DNA of 64,000 bases, taken from the NCBI GenBank assembly GCA_015499995.1, contig JADNRV010000122.1:96498-160497 (forward strand), in the 5' to 3' direction. The stretch's first letter is position 1, and each line of letters opens with the position of its first letter. The translations under genes and the position numbers were made by a program. Below are positions 46,977 through 58,002 of the stretch, piece by piece. Origin of the DNA: Flammula alnicola. Taxonomy: Eukaryota > Basidiomycota > Agaricomycetes > Agaricales > Strophariaceae. Under the pieces are notes generated by a model. It was not told the origin of the DNA. It worked only from the letters and a program-made list of their open reading frames with translations, and did not search any database.

Positions 46977-48582
46977 ATGAGCGAATTACTCGCGGAATCG
47001 AGTAAAAAAGCGACGTCATCCGTACAAGATGTCGGCGAGGATAAACCTCCGTTTGGTTCGAGGTAAGCATCTGGTGTCAGTTCCGGTTGATTAGCTGGCT
47101 GATTCGACATGATTTGCTAGGTTTTTGACAGAGGAAGACGATGTTTGGAGCCAGAACGCGTGGGATCATGTTCCACCACCGGACGATCAGGTCGAAACCA
47201 TCGCAAAATCCCTATCCAAGCAACGGCTAGCGCCAGTTCCCTTGGAAGACAAGCAAAAGATCAATGAAAAACCCGCGAAGCACTGGTACGTGCATTTTTA
47301 GATCGTCCCGAACTCTGTGTCTATCCAAAGGTTAATGGAGATTGGAACATAGGGACAACTTCTACAAAATGAACGCCAGCAATTTTTTTCGAAATCGCAA
47401 ATGGTACGGATGGATTTGATTATTGGGTGTGTTCTGGTTCAGACTTTCCATTTTTAGGCTTCACAATGAATTTCCAGAGCTCGTTGCTGCCACACACGCC
47501 GACGCTGGCCCTACCACGATAATGGAAGTCGGCTGCGGTAAGATCTACTCTTATCTCTGGGTCAAATGCATAATGCCTCAAGATCTCACCCCTTTCCTTC
47601 CAGGGGCCGGAAACTCCGTATTTCCTTTACTTTCCGCGAATAATAACCCACAACTTCGATTGCATGCATATGATTATGCCTCCCACGCAGTCAAATTGGT
47701 TCAGGTATGTCACTTTTTCCATTGCACAAGAAAACGCGACTCATACGTTAGAAAATAGAGCGACCCTCTATATTTGTCTCCGCCAGTTGGAACTATCCAC
47801 GCGTCCGTGTGGGATGTAACCTCCCCGGATAGCCTGCCCTCCGACATCACGCCGGGTACAGTCGACATTGTGATTATGGTCTTCGTTATGAGCGCACTCC
47901 ATCCTGACGAATGGGGCCGAGCCATCAACAATATTCACAAGGTATTTTTGTCTCATAAGAAGACCATCATGGCAATCATTGTTGAATGTATAATGCCTGT
48001 AGATCTTGAAACCTGGAGGCGTCGTTCTTTTCCGTGACTATGGTCGCTATGATTTAACTCAACTACGGTTTAAGGGCGGCAGGCTCCTGGACGAGAACTT
48101 TTACATGCGGGGAGACAAAACTCGAGTTTACTTTTTCGAACTTGGTAAGTCTTTTACCGCTGACTGTCCCGCCATCAATCTCGCATCACTTACCGCACTT
48201 GAAACTTTCAGACGAACTTTCATTACTCTTCACTGGCGCCAAAGCATCTCCAGACACACGGCACGCGATAAACATAACCACAACCCAAGTATCACAAGAG
48301 GATGACACAGGGCATTGTCTTGATTTAGAAGTGGAATTTCCCGGTCAAATGGCGTCGGCAGACTCCTCTTCTCCGGCGCCAAGGGACGAAGGGGTCATTC
48401 CATCTTCTTCCTCATATCCATTAGGAATCCATCCGAATCTCTTATCTCCTCTGGCGAACTGCCCCCCACACCCACTCTTCACCGCCGAACAGCTTGGCGT
48501 CGATAGGCGGCTAATAGTCAATCGAAAGAGGCAGCTCAAAATGTATCGCGTGTGGATGCAGGGTAAGTTCCGTAAACTGTGA
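46977..48582 (+). CDS. tRNA (cytosine-3)-methyltransferase, Trm140/METTL2 type (392 aa)
   Basis: SAM-dependent enzyme expected to form m3C at position 32 of tRNA-Thr/Ser/Arg-type substrates in the cytosol. Eight exons: 46977-47062, 47121-47285, 47353-47403, 47458-47537, 47604-47704, 47759-47941, 48003-48144, 48212-48582; 1179 bp. Family motifs: [35 protein letters not shown], the SAM-binding loop [68 protein letters not shown], and the C-terminal [17 protein letters not shown]. An acidic/Ser-rich insert (about residues 290-345) separates the catalytic core from the last motif. Length fits the family. I ended the last exon at the in-frame stop after ..GKFRKL; a further intron at the GTAAGT there is less likely, since METTL2 relatives end similarly. 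Confidence 0.9.
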
Positions 48583-48731
48583 GTAAGATCACTGGTATTA
48601 TGGTACAGAACTAGCGGCCCCACTATCTTGTAAGTAGGTACAATTTAATCAAGAAGAGGGGATATGCATCATGATTAGTGGGCGTACAGGTAAGAGACAT
48701 GTATAAACTAAGTATCCAATTATTTATCGTC

Positions 48732-51554
48732 TTAGAACACAATAGCGGCAACGCGTTCCCCGAAATTCTTCGGTGGCACTTCAGGCGTCTCGGTCTCCTC
48801 GGGCGTAGGAATACCCTGCGTTAGGATGAAACGTCAGAAAATGTGATACATGCGTGTATAACAGTATAACCGAATACTAACGGTGACGAAATCCATCTCC
48901 AGAGGTTTCCAGAATTTGGTCCTTTTGGTAACCTTGTAGCCGACGTACAGGACCACGAAGATTGGGATGTTGACATCTACATCAAGCAAAATATGAGCCA
49001 CACGATAACAGCGACTTTAAAGCAGAGGCACAAACAGGCGGTAAAGAATCCTGAGGCATTGAAAGCCCAAAAGACTTTAAATCCGTTAATAAGGATGAAG
49101 AAGAGAGTCCAGCCGGCGCCCCAGTATGCGATGTATGGTTGGAATCTGTTGTGGTATGAATTCTTGGTCAGGTCGTATCCTTGAGCAAGCATTCCTCGTC
49201 CTGATGAAGAGGCAAACAATGATAGATTCTGACCAGTGAGTAAAGACGACGTTTACGCACTGAAGAAGATGTAAGTCACGTTCATGACGAACCAACTGGT
49301 GAAACCTCCTGTTGTCGAGAGGTTGACAAACCAGCTATAAAGAGTGCATCAGATTTGTGGAAGCGAAAACACCAATAACGACGACGACCAATACTTACTT
49401 GAACACGGTGTTAGAACCCGATGACACGCTCATGAAAGAAAGGAACGAGAACGCGGACTTTCTAGAAGTCAGAAGCGTGAGGTATTCCAAACAAATAGAT
49501 ACTCACGGCGCCGAGGACCGCAGCCAACGGGAGACCTTTCTTTGTGCAGTATGCAAAGATCTTGGGGGCCTGCCCACGGAGGGCAAGTCCATAAAGAACA
49601 CGCGAGGAGCAGAACAGGAAACTATTTCCGGCCGAGAACGCGCTAGTGAAGATACAAGCATTAACAATGTGGGGCAAAACTATTTTGGGAAAGGTGTTAG
49701 GTCATTCGAATAGGAAAAATGCACGACAGAATACCTCTGATGCCAGAGCGTTTGATTGCGATGACGAAGGGCGACGAGGCCGCAGTATTGTTGCCTTGAT
49801 GATTGTGAAATAAATACTGTATCCCGACTTTGGACGGAAAACGCAGACTGACCTTGCAAAGACAGCAGGTCGGCATCGTTATATGCAACGAGCATACCGA
49901 TCATGAGAATTCCCAAAATCTGTAACATTTTAGATCAAGGGGCAAAAAAAGTGCACATGGGACATACGTAGAACACTAAAATTCGGTAGAACACTCGACG
50001 AACGGCTTTGGCGATGTTACGACGAGGGCTTTCAGTCTCTGAAGCAGCACTGAAAGGCTATCTCAATACGTAGAGCTAATCAAACCAGAAACAGAACTCA
50101 CATGACGACCAACTCCATACCCTGGAACGAGAATGCAGCCTGCACAAGAACACCCAAGATGGCAAGGAAGCGGTCCCAACCAATGTGATTTGGCTCCAAA
50201 CCAGAGCGAGCAATGGCGCCAGGATTCTTCCAGAACTGTTTCTTTGTTGAGTTGATTTTCTGTCAGAGTTTTGGGATATACTGACCCTAAATCCGATACG
50301 CTCATGATTGGGGCCTCCACCGAGGTCGATGACGAGACCAGTGATAAGCAAGCCGATGATAAGAGTGACTACATTTGGCATCTGGTCAGCAAATATATCA
50401 CCAAAAACCAGACTACCACCCACGCTTGATTACCGCGAAAATAAATTCAGCTGTAGGGCAATGTTAACAAAAGATTTCGAGTCAAGGTTCAAGGTTTCAA
50501 GGTTCCTCACATTCTCCGAAATATCTGCAGTAAGTCTGTCAGATCGCAAAGAATACGGCATCATTCAAATTGAAAGTAATCACCTAACACCAAAGATATT
50601 GATGAGGCATACGAGAACACAAATAATTGCAGTGTAACCGGCGATATGTGAAGACTAGACGAGGATGTCAGCGAAAGGTCACAGGCTGTGATAGTTGTCA
50701 AGCTTACGGGGGCGTTTGTGTCCCAGAAGGTGAGGAGAATGACCGCGGCTGTGATTTCAACAGGTGTCGAAATACTTTAAAAACATAGTTGAATCATGGG
50801 CAAGAATCAAGTTAAATCTGAAACATACGCATTTGTGTAGAAGTAGTTCTGAGATGATTTGAATTAGTTAGTGCCGACAAGTACAGTACCTACTTCAGAG
50901 TACGCACCCATCCAGTTGCAAACCCGAGGGCAGGGTCAACCCAACGTGCAGCTATAGGAAGCGTTCTTGAAAATATTTTCCACGGATGAAAAAAATTAAT
51001 AACGGACCAAAATGAGGGAAAGTTCCAGAAATTGGAGCCCATGTTGACATTTCTCCGACGGCGCACAGTGACCTAATTTCCAGGTGTAAACTTGTCCAAG
51101 AAATTCAAGGAGGGTACCTACGAGTATGCGACAGTTCCAACGAGGGCATAGGCCAGCAAAGCTCCCAGAGGGCCTGCAGATGCCAAGGCTCCACCAGAAC
51201 CCAAGAACAGACCAGTACCTATAGTTCCAGCAATCTATCGAGAAACAATATTTCGTCAACAAGGTCATGGTCATTGTGGAGCAGGCATTATCGAGAGCTC
51301 ACAGCAATCCTGTTACAACAGATAAGCTCCGACATTCTAAAGTAAAATACGCAAAACCTACATCTGAACATGCCGTTGCTTGAGGCGCCGCTGGACACGG
51401 TCAAGGTCGTGAACATCGAAGTGATATCTGTGGTGACGGCGAGAAGCATGAGAAGCATAGATAAGGGCACGCGAGCAACATACTGTGGATTTTCCTGCAC
51501 GACAGGGTCTTCGTGAAGGCCTTTTTCGAGGCTATCTCGTTTCTCGTTATCCAT
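48732..51554 (-). CDS. Amino-acid permease, fungal YAT/APC family (Dip5-like)
   Basis: Proton-coupled plasma-membrane amino-acid transporter. The start MDNEKRDSLEKGLHEDP at 51554 is preferred over an in-frame ATG 12 codons upstream. The first intron joins ..VVQENPQ to YHFDVHDLDRVQRRLKQRHVQM, followed by the family signature in helix 1 (GTIGTGLFLGSGGALASAGP), LLAYALVGTVAY, EMSTWAPISGTFPHFAARWVDPALGFATGWNYFY, helix segments around 50750-50300, ENPRRNIAKAVRRVFYRILVFYILG near 50040-49920, HIVNACIFTSAFSAGNSFLFCSSRVLYGLALRGQAP at 49660-49560 and NWFVNLSTTGGFTSWFVMN near 49310. The acidic C-terminal tail ends at 48732. The many short exons give roughly 12 TM helices. Substrate range cannot be read from the sequence. 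Confidence 0.88.
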
Positions 51555-52788
51555 GATGAAATATGGTCGAGGGAAAGGTTGACCGAACAAGGCGGATGGG
51601 AGAATGCAAGAAGCACCCCACCTATGTACTTATCCATGGAACCTATACCAGGGGGATAATGTGGTTCGGTGAGATAAAGTCGGACAACCGACCTGATTTG
51701 GTACGACAGGAGATATAAATAGAAAGCCTTCACATGGAATCCATCCATCTGCATATGCGTATCGGTGATGTGCCTGTCATAGATTCTATTCCATTCACGG
51801 TGTGTTGAACCCTGTTGCACCCAATTGGACAACATCTTCTCGTCTCCATCTCCAGATGTCAGGGTCTGGGTGAGCTGCGCGATAAGTATCATGTGTTTGA
51901 TAAAGGAGCAAAACTGAGGCGTCATCGCCTCAACTTGATAGCAAGTCTGGTGCTGTGGGGCACCAACAAAAGCTAGCCGTTGCAGACAGGAGCGAGATCT
52001 GCCAGGTACGCTAGGGGTTCCCTCGTTGGAAGGCCGCAGTCAAAGCTGTCCACTCTCCGAGGGTTAACGTTGTGTATCTTATGCCGAGCTAGAAAATCGA
52101 TATAGAATAGGAAAGCAGAACGCCAATGTCGCAATTTTCGAGGTCGATTGACGAATAAATACGACGTTAGTTGCGCCTTATCTTTCCTTGTGAAGATGCA
52201 GGTCACAGGAAGGCTGGATGAAAGCCAGCTCCAGGCTACGGCTCGGCATGGCTCGGCTAAGACTCCGGCTTGTGCCGAGTGCATTTGCTGGGGATGCTAT
52301 GTACACTATTGGGCACTCCTACAGGGTCTTGCATAAAAACGTTCAGTTCATCATTTCGCGAGACTGTTGGAAAGGGCATCCTGTATGAGTTTAGGCCGAT
52401 TTATTCTTTGTGCCCTTGGGAAGGAACTCCATATACCCTCATATACCACTTCCTCAGCCTGTTTCGTGCAGACGCAAAGACGCGCAAACAAGCGCGACGG
52501 AAATGATGGACTGATTTGCATTTTTATGCAAAACCCTGTATCATTTGGAGCTGTCCTGCAGTGCATGCCAGAGCTTGGATAGACAGATTCCAAGTAAAGG
52601 TCATCTCTTTTACAGTAGATTGCAGTCCATAGATCATGAGGAAGCCACCAAGAACTGAGCTCCCCCGATTCTGACGTCGAACCGCCAACGTTTCAACTCT
52701 TAGATCTTAGGTTTAGTTATTCAAGGGCCCACACATGTAAGCTTGCCCTCATCCTGTCAGAGTAACGTTCTGAGTAGCATTCACACAG
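51555..52788. other. Intergenic region upstream of permease and APH-fold genes
   Basis: No gene recognised. A short GC-rich stretch near 52230-52290 has imperfect repeats of ggctcgg/gccgag. Promoters of both divergent neighbours are expected here. Confidence 0.45.
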
Positions 52789-53778
52789 GCTTGAACGTTT
52801 CGCTTTTTATCTGGTGGCCGCCGCCCTGACTGTCTTGGATGGCCCATTTTGGGTGTATGACTTGCTTCGTCGAGCACCTATTCGAGTACGTTACCACTCA
52901 GGCTCAGCCCTTGTATGCCAATACTAATGCATTGAGGGCAGTTCCCAGAATCCGATACCTGGACAGACGAGGAGATAATCCGCGCTGTTGAATCTGCGCC
53001 ATATCTTGAGGGCTCAGATGACAAGCTTGTCCAAATCTCAGAAGACACAGTCGTGAAATTGGGCCGCGACTGGGACTCTACCACATCTGAAGCGCTCGCC
53101 ATGGAGCTCGTCCGCAAGCAAACACGAATTGCCGTCCCGCGCATGAGACGCGCCATACGTCATCATCACCCAGAAGGAAACGGCCTGATTGTCATGGACT
53201 TTGTGCCTAACAGCCAACAGCTCCGGGTGGCCTGGCCCTCACTGTCTGTCTTGGGGAAGCTCAAAGTCGTTTTGACCATGCGCCTTTACCTCCGCCAGCT
53301 TCGACGCGTCCAGCACTCTTCGTCCAACAACACACCCGGTCCGCTGGGTCCGACGCCCTTGCCTTGCAATGGCCTTCAATTCGGCTACGATGCGAAAGGT
53401 CCATTCTCAACGATCTCCGCACTCGAGACTTATTTCCGAAAAGAACATAGCGCTGCTGAAGACCGTGCCTCTCGAGGTTGGGCACCTTCTCCAAATTGCA
53501 AGCCCCTCGATGCTTCCGCGTTTGCCTCCTTGATTTTTACGCACAACGACCTGAACATGCGCAACTTGCTGCTGGACAATCACCGTGTGCTGTGGGTCGT
53601 TGACTGGGGGTTTTCAGGGTTTTATCCACCGTGGTTTGAGTATCTTGGGATGAGATACGCCGCGCAGAAGGATAAGGATCCGGAGAGCTGGCAGAAATGT
53701 ATCAGATATATGACAGAACCTGCATTTGAGGTTGAAGAGTGGATGAAAAGGATAGGCCATGACTTCGCCGACCTGTAG
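52789..53778 (+). CDS. APH-fold phosphotransferase (aminoglycoside/choline-kinase-like), 5' end uncertain
   Basis: Two exons are clear: 52789-52888 (after a cacacag acceptor; ..ALTVLDGPFWVYDLLRRAPIR) and about 52941-53778 (FPESDTWTDEEI..). The start codon must be in an upstream exon, because no in-frame ATG exists before the kinase core. APH features: the N-lobe segment VKLGRDWDSTTSEALAMELV, the hinge VMDFVPNSQQL, the Brenner-type catalytic loop FTHNDLNMRNLLLDN (Asp base and Asn), and the metal-binding motif VVDWGFSGFYPPWFEYLG. This architecture is abundant in mushroom genomes as small-molecule kinases of unknown substrate. The C terminus ends ..KRIGHDFADL. No neighbours suggest a pathway. 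Confidence 0.8.
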
Positions 53779-54061
53779 CAGTAACAGAGTTGTAGAGTCA
53801 GGTAGTCTTATCTTACAGACCATGCAAAAAGGGCGAAAGTGTTCATAGATTCCTCAGGACTGAAGCTCCTGTACTTTAGAAGGCAGAGAAGCGCCTTAGA
53901 GGTTAAAGTAGGATGTGTGTCCCTTTCGCCTACTGGATCCTAAACAATGCCAGCATGTGACAGGGCTGCTGTAGTGCTGTTTCAGTGTTTTATCTTTGGT
54001 GGTGGATAATAATCTTTCCGTAAACTTCGCCTTCCTTCTGTACAGTGTAAACCGTACTGAT

Positions 54062-54102
54062 AGTCTCCATATAGTGATCGATTGATCATCACCAAGGAGT
54101 CT
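54062..54102. repeat. Palindromic dispersed repeat, copy 2 (inverted relative to copy 1)
   Basis: Reads agtctccatatagtgatcg..atcatcaccaaggagtct; similar over about 55 bp to the reverse complement of 31334-31394, including the flank gtctgtgaagg.gacta. Confidence 0.65.
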
Positions 54103-54466
54103 GTGAAGGGACTAAGTACATATTGATAGTCGAGCATAGACTGGTGACCAGCCGGAGAATGAGTTGAACGAAGGGGAGGACCTCGAAACCCTAAGCGGTA
54201 ATTCACAACTTGTGACGTGTGAATTGGCGGGCGGTTCACGAAAAAGTTGTGACCTGTCCTGGGGCGCGGGAAACCCCAGGTGAAGTCCTAAATCGGGTAA
54301 GCAGTAAGAAGGGGCGCGCGCCGCAGGCGAAGAAAAAAATTAGAGACCAGGATACACAAGACTACAATGTGCCACCCCTCCTCTTCTTCTTCACAATATG
54401 CTTTCTTTTGTATCATATCTTTCACTTTATAGCTCTTTTGTATCATATTTTTCGTGTCTATATTAC

Positions 54467-54587
54467 TTGTCTATATTACTCATATCTCACGTTGAGGTTC
54501 CACCAAGACATGTAGTTCATTAGTGTTACCTTCAATAAAAAAATTATTGGAATAGAGTTAACATTTGTCTATATTACTCATATCTCA
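54467..54587. repeat. 23-bp direct repeat pair
   Basis: The 23-mer beginning ttgtctatattactcatatc occurs at 54467-54489 and 54565-54587, 98 bp apart. The spacing could reflect footprints of a small insertion or a decayed repeat. Confidence 0.6.
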
Positions 54588-55639
54588 TCTATTATACAAT
54601 TTAATAATGCCATTCAGCGAGAAAGAGGACGAGGCGGCTCTTCATTGCGAGGCTCCTCATTGAGGTTGCTGAACGCGTGACACGAGAAGGGGTGCAATGC
54701 GCGCGAGAGAGAGCAGACGAGGGAGAGAGGGCAAAGGCTCTGCTGAACGTGCGACACGAGCAACGGGCAGTGGTGCGACAGGCACGCTCGAGAGAGAGAG
54801 GTACCGACGGTTCAGGGAGCAAGGAGAGCATGTAAAAGGAAGTGCCACAGGAAGAATCGAGGGGCACCGTGCGGCGGCGAACCTGCGGTGGTGAACCTGC
54901 ATCGAGGTTCGCCGCCGTGTCTCCCATAGAGGTTCACCGCCGTGTCTTCCATAGAGGCCATCGTTCCCAACTCGTGTCGGTGATATGTGCGAGGCGAACA
55001 CTGTACTGGACCATTTCTAGGGTCGTCGGAAGGCTGAGGCGGCTAAGGCTGAGGCGGCTGAGTGAGGCGGCAGTGGGTGGTGCCCGACGGGACCTCGCAT
55101 GTTGACTTCCGAATGGTGAAAGGGCTGAAGAGGGAGAGGGGCTGAAGAGGGAGAGAGGAAAGGGAGAGAGGAAATGATGTATGATAAGTCAGTCAAAATG
55201 TGAAGGTGCCCAGTGCCGCAGAAGAGTCGGCAGACAAAAGCGACCGAGCGACCGAATACGCAAGCGCAATCTAACGGCCAACGACCAACAATGAGTCAAA
55301 TTGAGATTTATGTACATACATTTCTTCGATAGCACATTTCTTTGATAGCATCGTATATATATTCACTTATATTTTTACTTTATTCACATCTTGTCTACTA
55401 CAATACTACTACAGGCTCGCTCTCTCCATGCTCCGTGTGCTCTCGCAATCACGCAAAGCTCTCGCATGCTCTCGCAATCACAAGCTCTCGCAATCACGCA
55501 AAACGATAAAACAAAAACAATGGGATGGCCGGCCCCTCTCTCGTCTCTCTCATCCGGCCCCTCTCTCGTCTCGTGTGCCCCCGCGATGGCTTCAGCCAAA
55601 CAGTAAGGCAGGTCGAATGGGCGAATGGGTAAGGTGGGT

Positions 55640-55990
55640 TGGGGTTGAACGGTGGTAGCAGTGGCTGAACGACAACCCGGCGGTGGAAGCGGTGTGGGAC
55701 AGCCGGCGGTGGTAGCGGTGGTCAAACGATGGTAGCGGTGATGGTAGCAGTGGGAAGGTGGGTCAAACGGTGGTAGCAGTGGTTGAACGATGGTAGCGGT
55801 GTAGCAGTGGTTGAACGATGGGAGCAGTGGTTGAACGATGGTAGCGGTGTAGCGGTGGTTGAATGATGGGACAGCCGGCGGTGGGAGCAGTGTGGGACAG
55901 CTGGCGGTGGGTAGCAGTGGTCAAACGATGGTAACCGGTAGCGGTGGTCTGGTAGCGGTGGTCGTAGCAGTGGTTGAACGCGATGGGACG
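55640..55990. repeat. Minisatellite, degenerate ~20-27-bp units
   Basis: Irregular tandem array built from ggtagcagtggttgaacgat and close variants (gatggtagcggtgtagc, gtcaaacgatggtagcgg). Apparent ORFs on both strands are repetition artefacts. Confidence 0.85.
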
Positions 55991-57110
55991 GCCATCACGC
56001 AAACAGACAGCGGTGGAGGGAAGGAGTGGCAGGAGAGCTGGAGAGCTGGAGGAGAGCGGGCGGCGGCGGTTGGCAAAAGACGTAACGATAACGATAACAA
56101 TATACGTACCTCAAGTTCGTAGCTGCTGAACTGTCCGTGGCTGTAAGCTACAACTGCCACAACTGCCAACTATGCGTTGAGCTCCGAGAAGAACTTGCGC
56201 GAACTTGCGCGATGCCCGTTGAGCTGCCCATTGAGCTATGATTTGAGTGGCGGAGTGGATTTGATTTAAGAGAAGAAAGGGTGAGCAGGTGTTGTAGCGA
56301 GAGTTGAGATTAAATCGATAAGATAACTGTAGCGTTTCCGTGGGAAGTCAGGAAGTGAGTGAAATATTTGATACTTGTATGTAGTCAAATATTTCGGAGA
56401 CAAGAAATTCGTGGGTACGAATAACTTGGGTGTGCCTAGGGCTTGCCCGGGCTCCTCGATTTGGATCTCAAATGCGAACGGATTGGCCGATAGTCTGTGC
56501 CAATCGCGCGGGGAAGATTGGCCAGAGTTCTGGGCCCAATCACGTGATCCAAAGACTTTCAGAATTTGATCTGTGGGGGTGGGCACGGCCTGTAATGCGC
56601 CTCTTTGTTTGTACATAATTATATCTAAGGCCTCCCTGCCAAAGGTCATAACAAAAACGCCGGTACCGATTATAGGCGCAACTCTTACCTAATTATTGAG
56701 GTTTTGACACGAATCGACCCTAAATTGAGTAGGCTTTCGAGGCTTGGTAACCTTTTTGCCAGATCTGTCTAAGAATGAGACATGATATCATTGAACTATT
56801 CTCTAGACACATATATCTCAAATATTTAACCAAGCCTCGAAGGCTTTATACTTTAACATTGCACTTGCCAAATCCTAGAGAATCAGCTTGCGAGATGCCC
56901 TTTTAAAATGGTACTGAAGCAATCAGTCGAAAATGTCACGCAAACACGTCTGTCACATATGTGACAGCCCATTTGCCGCTGACCCCGCTAATATTGCATG
57001 AAGAAAAAGCGCGTCCGACGGCCAAAACTTTCATGAAAGCTCATATTTATTAAGGGTACGTCGTGGGCAATATACATAGATATTTAAATCTGCTCAAATG
57101 TGAATAAATA

Positions 57111-58002
57111 ATGAAGGTCTACTTATTTAAAATGGCTCGGATTCGGTCGCAAGGGAAAAGGAGCACACTCCAGAAGCAACACTTGCACGACGTCAATAAA
57201 GAAAATGTTTCACCTACAACAGGAAGCAGGAGGACTGTACCACACCCCAAGAGCAATCCGAAAGCCCCAGCACAGACTCCCACACAGCCATTCGCTGAAA
57301 TTAAAAACAAATTAGCCAACTGCCAGAGAAAGGTTCGGCATCTTCAAAAGAAGGGAAAGGAGGCTCGAGAAAGCATCAAAGAGCTAAAGCGGAAAGGTGT
57401 TGAGGGACTCAAGAAGATATTATTATTGCAGCGGGAGAGGGATATCATGGAGAAGGGAAAAGTGGCAGTGGAAGCAGCTCTTGCAGAGGAGGTACGGGCA
57501 CGTCAAGACAAATCCGAACAAGCCAAAAAGGAGCGACAGAGAAGCAGAAAAGAGGCCAGAAACCTTCGACGGCGACTGGAGCGTGCAGATAAAGTCCGAG
57601 AAGGTGCTATCCGGCGTGCTAAACAGGCGACACCGATGGTCTTCAAGCTAATGAACCGTACAGCATATTCCCCGATGTCACGAAAACTTATGCGCATGAT
57701 GGTACAAGCTGGATGCACTCGCGACAAGGTCGGACCACTTCTCGCGATGATGGGACGGGCATTTGGAACAAATGTCAAGCGTGTCATAAGCCGTCGGACA
57801 GTTTCTCGGGCGGTTCTTGAAGGTTATGTCGCATCGAAAGCACAAATTGGATATGAGATAAGTCAAACACCAGGTAAGCAACACTTCTTTTCGATGAATT
57901 GATTGCTTACCGTCTCGATGTCCAACAGCACTAACTATCAGTGCTGATGGTACGTCAAACCGTGGTGTCAATTTTGAAGCGCGCCATATTGCCATGCGCT
58001 GA
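57111..58002 (+). CDS. Coiled-coil protein fragment, 3' part lost at a retroelement junction
   Basis: Exon 1 runs from 57111 (alternatively Met 57132) to ..ISQTPG near 57873, then a 55-bp intron, then LTISADGTSNRGVNFEARHI and a premature TGA at 58000-58002. The N terminus is basic (MARIRSQGKRSTLQKQH), with the motif DVNKENVSP. Residues ~65-165 form a strongly charged coiled coil (ELKRKGVEGLKKILLLQRER). A second region (MVQAGCTRDKVGPLLAMMGR, RRTVSRAVLEGYVASKAQIG) precedes the conserved-looking S.DGTS..G.NFEARHI block. That block resembles the start of a longer domain in a large Agaricomycete repeat/transposon-associated family I know only by pattern. The frame stops there and retroelement-like DNA follows, so this is probably a truncated gene. 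Confidence 0.55.

Larger units (their letters stand above)
53779..57110. other. 3.3-kb repeat-rich, gene-free region
   Basis: Holds a palindromic dispersed repeat (54062-54102), a 23-bp direct repeat (54467-54489 and 54565-54587), purine-rich GA tracts (54690-54830, 55120-55170), ctcgcaatcacgca-type repeats (55430-55510) and a minisatellite (55640-55990). Open frames here are by-products of low-complexity sequence. No gene is supported. Confidence 0.6.

Noticed and set aside
48548..48640. Extra 3' intron in the tRNA methyltransferase gene (GTAAGT at about 48563)
   Set aside because: Stopping at the in-frame TGA gives a C terminus like that of METTL2 relatives; the spliced alternative adds an unrelated short tail.
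55391..56169. Several open frames on both strands
   Set aside because: They translate minisatellite and short tandem repeats.
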